Assembly: GCA_964533585.1 (NCBI GenBank)
Contig: CAZHMM010000037.1
Coordinates: forward strand, 1 to 27,462
Direction: 5' to 3'
Source: Elioraea sp964533585
GTDB lineage: Bacteria > Pseudomonadota > Alphaproteobacteria > Acetobacterales > Acetobacteraceae
Length of the DNA: 27,462 nt
The notes under the pieces are model-generated. The model was not told the DNA's origin and ran no database searches. It saw only the letters and a list, made by a program, of their open reading frames with translations. The translations under genes and the position numbers were made by a program. Below are positions 14,252-22,464 of this stretch, piece after piece. Numbering within the stretch: the first letter of the stretch is position 1; each line of letters starts with the position of its first letter.

Positions 14252-16075
14252 GTGGAAAAGAAGACGCAGATCAACGCCTGGTATATTTTCGCCGCCGTTC
14301 TGGCTGTGCTGTTGATCCAGGATTTGCTGACGGCGGCGCGGCAGACCGAGACACTGCCCTATTCCGACTTCAAGCGCCTGGTCGCCGAGGGCCGGGTCGC
14401 CGAAGCCACGGTGGGCCCGACCCGCATCACCGGCCGGTTCCGCGAGCCGATCGACGGGCGCCCCTTTTTCGTCACTCTGCGCGTGGACGAGGATCTCGCC
14501 GAGGATCTCGCCAAGGGCGGCGTTACCTTCACCGGCACCCCCGAAGCCGGCTTCCTGGCGACGCTCCTGTCCTGGATCGTTCCGGCGCTGGTGTTCTTCG
14601 GCCTCTGGTGGTTCCTGATCCGCCGCTTCGCCGAGCGCGCCGGGATCGGCGGCATGATGAGCGTCGGCAAGTCGAAGGCGAAGATCTATGTCGAGAAGGA
14701 CACCGGCACGACCTTCGCCGACGTCGCCGGCGCCGACGAGGCCAAGGCCGAGCTCGAGGAGATCGTCGCCTTCCTGAAGGACCCGGCAACGCACGGTCGG
14801 CTCGGCGCGCGCTCGCCCAAGGGTGTGCTGCTGGTCGGCCCGCCGGGTACGGGCAAGACGCTGCTCGCGCGTGCCGTCGCCGGCGAGGCGGGCGTGCCGT
14901 TCTTCTCGATCTCGGGCTCGGAGTTCGTCGAGATGTTCGTCGGCGTCGGTGCGGCGCGCGTGCGCGACCTGTTCGAGCAGGCGCGCCAGGCGGCTCCCTG
15001 CATCATCTTCATCGACGAGCTCGACGCGCTGGGCCGCGCCCGCACGGCAGGACCGATCAGCGGCGGCTATGACGAGAAGGAGCAGACCCTCAACCAGCTT
15101 CTGGTCGAGCTCGACGGTTTCGATGCGTCGGCTGGCATCGTGCTGCTTGCCGCGACCAACCGGCCCGAGATCCTCGACCCGGCGTTGACGCGGGCCGGCC
15201 GCTTCGACCGCCAGGTCGTGCTCGACCGTCCCGACCGCAAGGGCCGGCGCGAGATCCTCGCCGTGCATGTGCGCAAGGTGAAGCTCGCGCAGGGGGTGGA
15301 CCTCGACGCGGTAGCAGGACTGACCCCTGGCTTCACCGGCGCGGATCTCGCCAATCTGGTGAACGAGGCGGCGCTCGCGGCGACGCGCGCGAAGCGGACC
15401 GCGGTGACGAATGAGGACTTCACGGCCGCGATCGAGCGGATTGTCGCCGGAATCGAGCGGCGGTCGCGGCTGATGAATGCCGACGAGCGCAAGCGCGTCG
15501 CCTATCACGAGCTCGGCCACGCGCTGGTGGCGCTGTCGGTGCCGGGCGCCGATCCGGTGCACAAGGTGAGCATCATCCCGCGCGGGGTGGGCGCGCTCGG
15601 CTACACCATGCAGCGCCCGACCGAGGATCGGTTCCTGCTCACGCGCGCCGAGCTCAAGGGCCGGATGGCGGTGCTGCTCGGCGGCAGGGCGGCGGAGGAC
15701 CTCGTATTCGGCGAGGTCTCCACGGGGGCGCAGGATGACCTGATGCGCGCAACCGAGATCGCCCGCGGCATGGTCACCCGCTACGGCATGGCCGAGACGC
15801 TGGGCGAGGTGGCCTACGAGACGGAGACGAGCCGCTTCCTGGGTCTGCCGGTCGAGGGCGGCGGGCGGCGCTTCTCGGAGCAGACGGCGCGCGAGATCGA
15901 CCTCGCCGTGAAGGGGCTGGTCGCGGAAGCGCATGCGACGGCGCGCGCCATTCTCGAGCGCCGCCGCGCGGAGCTGGACGCGCTGGCGACCACGCTGCTC
16001 GAGCGCGAGACGCTCGGCCCCGAAGACCTGCCGAAACCGGTGTCCGGACGAAACGACACCGAAGCGTCATCCTGA
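14252..16075 (+). CDS. ftsH: FtsH-type membrane ATP-dependent zinc protease, secondary paralogue
   Basis: 607 residues starting at GTG, with GGGAG six bases upstream (14241-14245). Two membrane helices (about 11-28 and 101-123) flank a short periplasmic domain. The AAA module follows: Walker A GPPGTGKT (197-204), Walker B IIFIDE (251-256) and the second region of homology at ATNRPEILDPALTRAGRFDR (301-320). The peptidase has zinc-binding H419-E-L-G-H423. FtsH degrades misfolded membrane and regulatory proteins. HELGH instead of the usual HEAGH, the MEKKTQIN start and GALGYTMQRPTEDRF all resemble the second FtsH group found beside housekeeping FtsH, including stress-island copies in Pseudomonas; that comparison is from memory. 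It is flanked by unrelated genes, not by tilS as the housekeeping gene often is. Confidence 0.9.
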   Translation: MEKKTQINAWYIFAAVLAVLLIQDLLTAARQTETLPYSDFKRLVAEGRVAEATVGPTRITGRFREPIDGRPFFVTLRVDEDLAEDLAKGGVTFTGTPEAGFLATLLSWIVPALVFFGLWWFLIRRFAERAGIGGMMSVGKSKAKIYVEKDTGTTFADVAGADEAKAELEEIVAFLKDPATHGRLGARSPKGVLLVGPPGTGKTLLARAVAGEAGVPFFSISGSEFVEMFVGVGAARVRDLFEQARQAAPCIIFIDELDALGRARTAGPISGGYDEKEQTLNQLLVELDGFDASAGIVLLAATNRPEILDPALTRAGRFDRQVVLDRPDRKGRREILAVHVRKVKLAQGVDLDAVAGLTPGFTGADLANLVNEAALAATRAKRTAVTNEDFTAAIERIVAGIERRSRLMNADERKRVAYHELGHALVALSVPGADPVHKVSIIPRGVGALGYTMQRPTEDRFLLTRAELKGRMAVLLGGRAAEDLVFGEVSTGAQDDLMRATEIARGMVTRYGMAETLGEVAYETETSRFLGLPVEGGGRRFSEQTAREIDLAVKGLVAEAHATARAILERRRAELDALATTLLERETLGPEDLPKPVSGRNDTEASS

Positions 16076-16104
16076 ACTGCCCAACCTGCGCTATCGGAGC
16101 CGCC

Positions 16105-17013
16105 ATGACCGAGACGATCATCGCCTACGGGCTTTCGACCGAGGGTCCCTGCGAGCCCGGGCCGCTGGCGCGCGAGCTCGCGCTGTTCACCGAGGCCGGC
16201 TGCACGGCGGCCGAGGTCTCGTTGCAGAACGGCTTCGCGGTCACGGGAGGGCGCGTGAACGTCCCGGAGGTTGAGGCGCTGGCGGCCGTGCTGCGGCGCT
16301 TCCCGCTGCGCTATACGGTGCACGGTCCGCTCGGGATGAACCTGATGGATGCGGCACATCACGACCTGCACCGCGCCGTGTGCCGGGCGATGATCGAGGC
16401 GACCGGGGCACTTGGCGCCGGCGTGCTGGTGGTGCACAGCGGTGTCTGGGAGCGCGGCTTGGCGCCGGCGGAGGTCGAGCGCCGCAAGCGCATGGAGGTG
16501 GAGGCGCTGCGCGAGCTCGGCGAGGTCGCGGCGCGGCACGGCGTGATGCTGGCGCTGGAGAACCTGCCGCCGCTGCCGCACATCCCGGAAACGCACGATG
16601 CCTGGGGGATCGCGGCGCAGGTGGCGGCGGTGGCGCACCCGCAGGTCGGTGCGACGCTCGACATCGGCCATGCGGCGATGATGGCGGCGGCCAAGCAGCA
16701 GGATCTGGCGGCCTCGATCGCGGCGATGGCGCCGCATGTGGTGCATCTGCATCTGCAGGATCAATTCGGCCGGCTCGACACGATCCGCCTGCCGGGCTTG
16801 GGCGAGAAGCTCGCCTACGGCACGGGCGACCTGCATGCGCCGCCCGGCTGGGGCGAGATTGCGTTCGACGCGCTGCTGCCGGCGCTCTCGCCGCGCGCGG
16901 GCACGGTGATGATCTACGAGCTCGCCGAGAAGTTCTTCCGCTTCGTGCCCGAGACGGCCGCGGCGCTCCGGCGCTTCGCGGCAAAGGTGGGGACAGGGCG
17001 TCAGGCGGCCTGA
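16105..17013 (+). CDS. Sugar phosphate isomerase/epimerase-like TIM barrel protein
   Basis: 302 residues of the xylose-isomerase-like TIM barrel (AP_endonuc_2) superfamily. Likely metal ligands and substrate residues line the strand ends: H73 (TVHGP), H111 (VVHSG), E152 (LALENLP), D186 and H189 (TLDIGHA), H214/H216 (VHLHLQD) and E272 (IYELAE). Members isomerise or epimerise sugars and inositols; the exact reaction cannot be named. A hydroxypyruvate-isomerase (Hyi) role would pair well with gcl but the genes are 10 kb apart and specific Hyi features are not evident. GGAGC at 16096-16100 precedes the ATG, 29 bases after ftsH, so co-transcription is possible. The 3' end overlaps the convergent sufE by 13 bases. 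Confidence 0.78.
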   Translation: MTETIIAYGLSTEGPCEPGPLARELALFTEAGCTAAEVSLQNGFAVTGGRVNVPEVEALAAVLRRFPLRYTVHGPLGMNLMDAAHHDLHRAVCRAMIEATGALGAGVLVVHSGVWERGLAPAEVERRKRMEVEALRELGEVAARHGVMLALENLPPLPHIPETHDAWGIAAQVAAVAHPQVGATLDIGHAAMMAAAKQQDLAASIAAMAPHVVHLHLQDQFGRLDTIRLPGLGEKLAYGTGDLHAPPGWGEIAFDALLPALSPRAGTVMIYELAEKFFRFVPETAAALRRFAAKVGTGRQAA

Positions 17014-17453
17014 GCGGCGGCGTCGGTCGCGATGGCGCGAATGCGCCTGATCAATGCGGCAATGCCGTTGCCGCGGTTGGCCGATAGGTGTCCGATGAGG
17101 TCGAGCTCCTTGAGGAAGCCCGGGTCGGTGGCGAGGATCTCCTGCGGCGTACGGCCGGAGTAGACGCGTAGCAGCATCGCAACCAGCCCTTGCACGATGG
17201 CCGCGTCGGAGGCGCCGGCGAACCAGACCCGGCCGTCCTCGATGCGCGGTTCGATCCACACTTGGCTCTGGCAGCCTTCGACCTTGCGCGAGCGCTCCTT
17301 CCACGCGTCGGGGAATGCAGGCAGGGCGCGCCCCCAGTCAATCACCTGCTCGTAGCGGTCCATCCAGTCGTCGAAGAACTCGAACTCGTCCTTCAGCGCG
17401 GCGACGGCGTCGCCGGCGGACGGCTCGGTCGGGGTGAGGAAGGGCGCATCCAT
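17001..17453 (-). CDS. sufE: SufE-family cysteine desulfuration protein
   Basis: 150 residues, slightly longer than E. coli SufE (138). Cysteine 61 in KVEGCQSQVW is the sulfur-accepting residue; the W-K-E-R-S-R-K-V-E-G-C-Q-S lead-in is classic for SufE. SufE takes persulfide sulfur from SufS and hands it to the SufBCD scaffold for iron-sulfur cluster assembly in the cytoplasm. No suf genes adjoin it. It lies downstream of the iron-sulfur-rich korCAB operon on the same strand, 125 bases away with strong hairpins between, so a functional link is plausible but not shown. Confidence 0.93.
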   Translation of the reverse strand: MDAPFLTPTEPSAGDAVAALKDEFEFFDDWMDRYEQVIDWGRALPAFPDAWKERSRKVEGCQSQVWIEPRIEDGRVWFAGASDAAIVQGLVAMLLRVYSGRTPQEILATDPGFLKELDLIGHLSANRGNGIAALIRRIRAIATDAAAQAA

Positions 17454-17492
17454 GGCGTGCTAGATGGCGGCTTCTTGCCTGCGCTCAAGTAT

Positions 17493-17570
17493 CCCTGGAC
17501 CCGCCAAGGCCCTTGCGGCCCTTGGCGGGTCCAGGGCAGCGCCCTGGTGGGGTGCGGCGCAACGCCCCGC
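17493..17570. repeat. Nested inverted-repeat element between korB and sufE (REP-like/terminator)
   Basis: CCCTGGACCCGCCAAGG (17493-17509) and CCTTGGCGGGTCCAGGG (17520-17536) form a perfect 17-base stem with a ten-base loop. CCAGGGC (17531-17537) can instead pair with GCCCTGG (17541-17547) around AGC, so the two structures compete for 17531-17536. A GGGG-to-CCCC dyad follows at about 17549-17570. Similar hairpin-rich GC repeats occur between genes in many alphaproteobacteria. It sits after the korB stop (minus strand) and upstream of sufE; no T tract flanks it. It accounts for most of the 125-base gap. Confidence 0.75.
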
Positions 17571-17578
17571 GAACGCGG

Positions 17579-18631
17579 TCAGCGCAGCGCGGCGTTGATC
17601 TTCTCGAGCGCCGCCGCCCCCGGGCAGAGCGCGGCATCGTCGAGCCGGTTCAGCGGTGTGGCCACCGTGCCGAGATGGTCGTGCAGGTCCTCGGGGTGCG
17701 GGTCGATGTAGAGCAGGCCGGTGACGATCTCGCCCATGGCCTTGTGGCGCGCGAGGTAGTTCAGCGCCGCGACGCGGTCGGTCGGGTCATGGTCCTCGTG
17801 CAGCTTGCGCATCCGGAGCAGCGAGCCGTCATGCTGAGTGACCTCGGTCAGCTCGCCCGGCGCGTAGGCGGCGGTGATCGGCGTGCGGTCGAAGAACACA
17901 TCGAGCCGGTTGACTGCCTCGTTATGCTCGCGGACATAGTCGTAGCTCTTGGTGCTGCCCTCATGGTTGTTGAAGGCGACGCAGGGGCTGATGCAGTCGA
18001 TGAACGCCACGCCCTGGTGGGTCAGCGCACCCTTGATGAGCGGCACGAGCTGGTCCTTGTCGCCCGAGAAGCTGCGGCCGACATAGGTTGCACCGAGTTC
18101 GAGCGCCAGTGCGACCAAGTCGATCGGCTCGTCGGTGTTGACGGCCCCCTTCTTCGCCTTCGAGCCCTTGTCCGAGGTGGCGGAGAACTGGCCCTTGGTC
18201 AGGCCGTAGACGCCGTTGTTCTCGACGATGTAGGTCATGTTGACGCCGCGGCGCATCAGGTGCGCGAACTGGCCGAGCCCGATCGAGGCGCTGTCGCCGT
18301 CACCCGAGACGCCGAGATAGATCAGCTCCCGGTTCGCGAGGTTCGCCCCGGTCAGCACCGACGGCATCCGCCCATGCACCGAGTTGAAGCCGTGGCTGGC
18401 GCCGAGGAAGTAGTCGGGCGTCTTGGACGAGCAGCCGATGCCGGAGAGCTTGGCGACGCGATGCGGCGGGATGCTCAACTCCCACACCGCCTGCACGATC
18501 GCCGCGCTGATCGAGTCGTGCCCGCAGCCGGCACAGAGCGTGCTGATCGAGCCCTCGTAGTCGCGGCGTGTGAGCCCGAGCGTGTTGGTCGGCAGTTTCG
18601 GGTGATGCAGGGTCGGCTTCAGATAGCTCAT
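17579..18631 (-). CDS. korB: 2-oxoacid:acceptor oxidoreductase, beta (ThDP) subunit
   Basis: 350 residues. The ThDP site is seen in GDGDSASIG (110-118) and ENNGVYGLTKGQ (137-148). Cysteines C33, C36, C67 and C217 (CAGCGH, GIGCSS, ISPCVAF) match the four ligands of the proximal [4Fe-4S] cluster in this family. With the gamma-alpha subunit it decarboxylates a 2-oxoacid with coenzyme A to an acyl-CoA and passes two electrons to ferredoxin or a partner flavoprotein. KorB-like features favour 2-oxoglutarate, but pyruvate or branched-chain acids are not excluded. The start ATG overlaps the preceding stop as ATGA, and GGAAG precedes it. It is the last gene of the operon. Confidence 0.9.
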   Translation of the reverse strand: MSYLKPTLHHPKLPTNTLGLTRRDYEGSISTLCAGCGHDSISAAIVQAVWELSIPPHRVAKLSGIGCSSKTPDYFLGASHGFNSVHGRMPSVLTGANLANRELIYLGVSGDGDSASIGLGQFAHLMRRGVNMTYIVENNGVYGLTKGQFSATSDKGSKAKKGAVNTDEPIDLVALALELGATYVGRSFSGDKDQLVPLIKGALTHQGVAFIDCISPCVAFNNHEGSTKSYDYVREHNEAVNRLDVFFDRTPITAAYAPGELTEVTQHDGSLLRMRKLHEDHDPTDRVAALNYLARHKAMGEIVTGLLYIDPHPEDLHDHLGTVATPLNRLDDAALCPGAAALEKINAALR

Positions 18632-20460
18632 GGCACGGTCTTCCGGAGCGGGACGACGTCGAGGGATCCGGCCTGGCGGCCGATGGCGGTGCGGATGAAG
18701 CGGGCGGTGATCGGCGTGCCGTCGTAGTGCAGGATCGGCACCAGGCGCGCGGGATCGATTCCGCATTCATTCATGATCAGCGTGCGCAGTTGCGCGTCGC
18801 GGTTCTGCTCGACCACGAATACCGTCTCGTGCGCCTCCAGGAAGCGACTGACGTCATCGTGGAAGGGGAAGGCGCGCACGCGCATCGCATCGAGATGGAT
18901 GCCGTCCTGCTCCAGCCCGACCAGGGCCTCGCGCATCGCCGCCGAGGTGCTGCCATAGTAGAGCACGCCATAGGGCGTCGTCCGGCTTGCCTTCCGCTCG
19001 ATCGGTGCCGGCACGAGCTGTTTGGCGGTGTCGAACTTGCGCAGCAGGCGCTGCATGTTGTCGACATAGGCTGGGCCCTGCTCGGTGTATTTCGCGAAGC
19101 GGTCGCGCGAGGTGCCGCGGGTGAAGAACGCGCCTTTCGAGGGATGCGTGCCCGGATAGGTGCGATAGGGCACCCCGTCGCCGTCGACGTCGAGATACCG
19201 GCCGAAGGTGGAGCCCATCTCCAGCATCTCGGCGGTCATGAGCTTGCCGCGGTCCATCCGCTTGGCGTCGTCCCAGGCGAACGGCTCGCACAGCCAGTCG
19301 TTCATGCCGATGTCGAGGTCGAGCAGCACGAAGATCGTGGTCTGCAGCCGGTCGGCGAGGTCGAAGGCGGCCGCGCCGAAGTCGAAGCACTCGCGCGGAT
19401 CCTCGGGCAACAGCAGCACATGCTTGGTGTCGCCGTGGCTCGCATAGGCGGCGGAGAGAATGTCGGCCTGCTGTGTCCGGGTCGGCATGCCGGTTGAGGG
19501 GCCGGCGCGCTGGACGTCGAAGATCACCGCCGGGATCTCGGCGAAGTAGGAGAGGCCGACGAACTCCTGCATCAGCGAGATGCCGGGGCCGGAGGTGGCG
19601 GTGAAGGCGCGCGCGCCGTTCCAGGCGGCACCGATGACGATGCCGATCGAGGCGAGCTCGTCCTCGGCCTGGACGATGGCGTAGCGCTTGCTGCCGTCCG
19701 GATCGGTGCGGAAGCGACGACAGTAGCGCTCGAACGCCTCGGCCAGCGAGGTGCTGGGCGTGATCGGGTACCAGGCGCACACGCTCGCGCCGCCATAGAC
19801 GGCGCCGAGCGCGGCGGCGGCATTGCCTTCGACGTAGATGCGATTGCCGACCTTGTCGGCCGGCTCAAGCCGCAACCCGACCGGCGCGAGGTTGGCCTCC
19901 GCCCAATCGCGGCCCATGTGGAAGGCCTCGCGGTTCGAGGCCGCGAGCTTCTCCTTGCCCTTGTACTGCTCCGTCAGAAGCTGTTCGACCACCGCCGGGT
20001 CGATGCCGAGCAGGGACGAGAGTGCGCCGACATACGTGATGTTCTTGAACAGCTGGCGCTGGCGCGCATCCGTGTATCTCGCGTTGCACATCTCGGTCAG
20101 CGGCACGCCGAGCACGGTGATGTCGTCGCGGAACCGGCTGCGCGGCAGCGGCTTGGTGCTGTCGTAGAGCAGGTAGCCGCCGGGTTCGATCTCGGCGATG
20201 TCGCGGTCCCAGGTCTGCGGGTTCATCGCCACCGCCATGTCGACCCCGCCGCGGCGCCCGAGATGGCCCTCGCCGCTGACGCGTACCTCGAACCAGGTCG
20301 GCAGGCCCTGGATGTTGGAGGGGAAGATGTTGCGCGAGGCAATCGGGATGCCCATGCGCAGGATCGCCTTCGCGAACAGCTGGTTGGCCGAAGCAGACCC
20401 GGAACCATTGACGTTGGCGAACTTGACGACGAAATCGTTGGTCGCAGTCAGCGGCAGCAT
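18628..20460 (-). CDS. korA: 2-oxoacid:acceptor oxidoreductase, fused gamma-alpha subunit
   Basis: 610 residues. The N-terminal gamma domain (about 10-195, FANVNGSGSASANQLFAKA at the start) is fused to the alpha domain, which carries YPITPSTSLAE (231-241), GPGISLM (291-297) and PSTGMPTRTQQAD (321-333). This domain order is usual for two-gene KorAB and Ior-type enzymes. The alpha domain binds ThDP pyrimidine and substrate; the gamma domain helps bind CoA. The start at 20460 is chosen because the gamma domain begins there; the upstream extension is the out-of-frame end of the flavoprotein gene. It overlaps that gene by 13 bases and the beta gene by four, so all three are translationally coupled. 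Confidence 0.9.
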   Translation of the reverse strand: MLPLTATNDFVVKFANVNGSGSASANQLFAKAILRMGIPIASRNIFPSNIQGLPTWFEVRVSGEGHLGRRGGVDMAVAMNPQTWDRDIAEIEPGGYLLYDSTKPLPRSRFRDDITVLGVPLTEMCNARYTDARQRQLFKNITYVGALSSLLGIDPAVVEQLLTEQYKGKEKLAASNREAFHMGRDWAEANLAPVGLRLEPADKVGNRIYVEGNAAAALGAVYGGASVCAWYPITPSTSLAEAFERYCRRFRTDPDGSKRYAIVQAEDELASIGIVIGAAWNGARAFTATSGPGISLMQEFVGLSYFAEIPAVIFDVQRAGPSTGMPTRTQQADILSAAYASHGDTKHVLLLPEDPRECFDFGAAAFDLADRLQTTIFVLLDLDIGMNDWLCEPFAWDDAKRMDRGKLMTAEMLEMGSTFGRYLDVDGDGVPYRTYPGTHPSKGAFFTRGTSRDRFAKYTEQGPAYVDNMQRLLRKFDTAKQLVPAPIERKASRTTPYGVLYYGSTSAAMREALVGLEQDGIHLDAMRVRAFPFHDDVSRFLEAHETVFVVEQNRDAQLRTLIMNECGIDPARLVPILHYDGTPITARFIRTAIGRQAGSLDVVPLRKTVP

Positions 20461-22247
20461 GCGGTCGCCCCGTTCGCGTAGGTCTTGGCGGTCTCGAGAT
20501 AGAATTTCTGCATGTCCCACGCCCCCGTGGGGCAGCGTTCGGCGCACAGGCCGCAATGCAGGCAGACGTCCTCGTCCTTCACCATCACCCGTCCGGTCTT
20601 CAGCCCATCCGCCACGTAGAGATCCTGGCTGCGGTTGATCGCGGGCGCCTTCAGCCGCGTGCGCAGCTCGTCCTCCTCGCCGTTCTCGGTGAAGGTGATG
20701 CAGTCCGTCGGGCAGATATCGACGCAGCCGTCGCATTCGATGCAGAGCTTGGCATTGAACACCGTCTGCACATCGCAGTTGAGGCAGCGCTCGGCCTCCT
20801 TGTAGGCGAGCGCCCGGTCATAACCGAGCTCCACCTCGACGCGGATGTCGCGCAGCGCGAGCCGCTCCTCGACATGCGGGACCTTGTAGCGGAGGTCGAT
20901 CGAGACGTCGTTGTCGTAGCTCCACTCGTGGATGCCCATCTTCTGGCTGGTCATGCGCACATGCGGGTCCGGGCGATCGTGCACGTCCTCGCCGCGGCAG
21001 TGCAGGTCAATCGAGACGGCGGCTTCATGGCCGTGCGCGACCGCCCAGATGATGTTCTTCGGCCCGAAGGCCGCGTCGCCGCCGAAGAACACGTTCGGCA
21101 GGGTCGATTGCAGCGTGGCCGGATCGAGCTTCGGCAGGCCCCAGCGGTCGAACTCGAGGCCGATGTCGCGCTCGATCCAGGGGAATGCGTTCTCCTGGCC
21201 GATCGCCACCAGCACGTCGTCGCACGGGTAGGTCACGTCGGGCTCGCCGGTGGGAACGAGATTGCGCCGGCCCTTGGCGTCGTACTCGGCCTTGACTGTC
21301 TCGAACACCATGCCGGTCAGGCGGCCGTTCTCGTGCAGCACCCGCTTCGGCACCAGGTAGTTGAGGATCGGGATGCCCTCGCGCATCGCGTCCTCCTTCT
21401 CCCAGGGCGAGGCCTTCATCTCCTCGAAGCCGGAACGGACGATCACCTTCACGTCCTCGCCGCCGAGCCGGCGCGCCGAGCGGCAGCAATCCATCGCCGT
21501 GTTGCCGCCGCCGAGCACGATCACGCGCCGGCCAACCCGTTCGATGTGGCCGAACGAGACCTTGGCCAGCCAGTCGATGCCGATATGGATGTTGGCGGCC
21601 GCCTCGGCCCGGCCCGGGACGTCGAGCTCACGCCCGCGCGGCGCGCCGCAGCCGACGAAGACCGCATCGAAGCCTTCGGCGAGCAGCGCCTTGAGGCTCT
21701 GCACGCGATGATTGTAGTGGGTCACGACGCCGCCGCGGCCGGTGATGTAGCCCACCTCCTCCTCGATCACGCTCTCGGGCAGGCGGAAGCGCGGGATCTG
21801 GGTCCACATGAAGCCGCCCCCGCGCGCTTCCGAGTCGTAGACATGGACCTCGTAGCCGAGCAGGGCGAGGTCGCGGGCGACCGTCAGGCTCGCCGGTCCG
21901 GCGCCGACGCAGGCGATCCGCTTGCCGTTCTTCACCGCCGGGACGGGCGGCATCCGGCTGAGCACCTCGTCCTTGTTGTCGGCGGCGACGCGCTTGAGCC
22001 GGCAGATCGCGACCGGCTCCTCCTCGACGCGTCCGCGCCGGCAGGCCGGCTCGCAGGGCCGGTCGCAGGTCCGCCCGAGGATTCCCGGAAAGACGTTGGA
22101 GTGCCAGTTGATCATGTAGGCGTCGGTGTAGCGGCCCGCGGCGATCAGCCGGATGTATTCCGGTACCGGCGTATGCGCGGGACACGCCCATTGGCAGTCC
22201 ACCACCTTGTGGAAGTGGGTGGGGGTGCCAAGGTCGGTTGGCTTCAC
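20448..22247 (-). CDS. korC: GltD-like FAD/NAD(P) oxidoreductase with C-terminal ferredoxin clusters (electron-transfer subunit of the 2-oxoacid oxidoreductase)
   Basis: 599 residues from a GTG start. The N-terminal cluster domain has C18, C22, C61, C65 and C69, as in glutamate synthase small subunits. FAD binds at GAGPAS (115-120), NAD(P) at GGGNTA (246-251), and FFGGDAAFGP (387-396) closes the FAD site. After residue 480 come CLNC (488-491), C502-C505-C508-C512 and C562-C565-C568-C572, two ferredoxin-type [4Fe-4S] sites. The architecture suits electron transfer between ferredoxin clusters and NADP. Together with KorAB (about 66 and 37 kDa) it resembles the three-subunit 2-oxoglutarate:NADP+ oxidoreductase reported, as I recall, from Azoarcus evansii. 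First gene of the operon. An independent GltD-like protein is the alternative. Confidence 0.82.
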   Translation of the reverse strand: MKPTDLGTPTHFHKVVDCQWACPAHTPVPEYIRLIAAGRYTDAYMINWHSNVFPGILGRTCDRPCEPACRRGRVEEEPVAICRLKRVAADNKDEVLSRMPPVPAVKNGKRIACVGAGPASLTVARDLALLGYEVHVYDSEARGGGFMWTQIPRFRLPESVIEEEVGYITGRGGVVTHYNHRVQSLKALLAEGFDAVFVGCGAPRGRELDVPGRAEAAANIHIGIDWLAKVSFGHIERVGRRVIVLGGGNTAMDCCRSARRLGGEDVKVIVRSGFEEMKASPWEKEDAMREGIPILNYLVPKRVLHENGRLTGMVFETVKAEYDAKGRRNLVPTGEPDVTYPCDDVLVAIGQENAFPWIERDIGLEFDRWGLPKLDPATLQSTLPNVFFGGDAAFGPKNIIWAVAHGHEAAVSIDLHCRGEDVHDRPDPHVRMTSQKMGIHEWSYDNDVSIDLRYKVPHVEERLALRDIRVEVELGYDRALAYKEAERCLNCDVQTVFNAKLCIECDGCVDICPTDCITFTENGEEDELRTRLKAPAINRSQDLYVADGLKTGRVMVKDEDVCLHCGLCAERCPTGAWDMQKFYLETAKTYANGATACCR

Positions 22248-22251
22248 GACG

Positions 22252-22259
22252 CTTCCTCC
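22252..22259 (-). promoter_or_regulatory. Ribosome binding site fixing the korC GTG start
   Basis: Read on the minus strand, GGAGGAAG ends four bases before GTG at 22247, with its GGAGG core seven bases away. No in-frame ATG has comparable support. Confidence 0.75.
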
Positions 22260-22261
22260 GC

Positions 22262-22289
22262 GCCTCTGCCGCTGTCGTGCCGCAGAGGC
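22262..22289. promoter_or_regulatory. Inverted repeat upstream of korC
   Basis: GCCTCTGC (22262-22269) and GCAGAGGC (22282-22289) form a perfect eight-base inverted repeat with a 12-base spacer, just upstream of the korC ribosome site. It may be an operator or a leader hairpin. The remaining part of the 217-base divergent spacer shows no clear promoter. Confidence 0.35.
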
Positions 22290-22446
22290 TCCGTCCGTTC
22301 CCTGACGCCCATCATGGGGGCACTCGGCGACCGCGACAACAGCACGCGCGCGGACGTCATCATCGCCGCACCGCTTGCGTGCCGGCGGCGGCGGGCCGGG
22401 CCTCTTTCCCGGCGCTGCCGGACGTCCCACACTGGCGGGTCGCGAC

Positions 22447-22457
22447 AAGGAAGGGAG
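22447..22457 (+). promoter_or_regulatory. Ribosome binding site fixing the GTG start of the gamma-glutamyltransferase
   Basis: AAGGAAGGGAG ends seven bases before GTG at 22465. It is the strongest such site in the window and argues against the in-frame ATG at 22375. Confidence 0.75.
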
Positions 22458-22464
22458 CGCCGAC

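Noticed and set aside
22375..22464. An N-terminal extension of the gamma-glutamyltransferase from the ATG at 22375
   Set aside because: The extra 30 residues are glycine-rich, not a signal peptide, and the strong ribosome site points to GTG at 22465.
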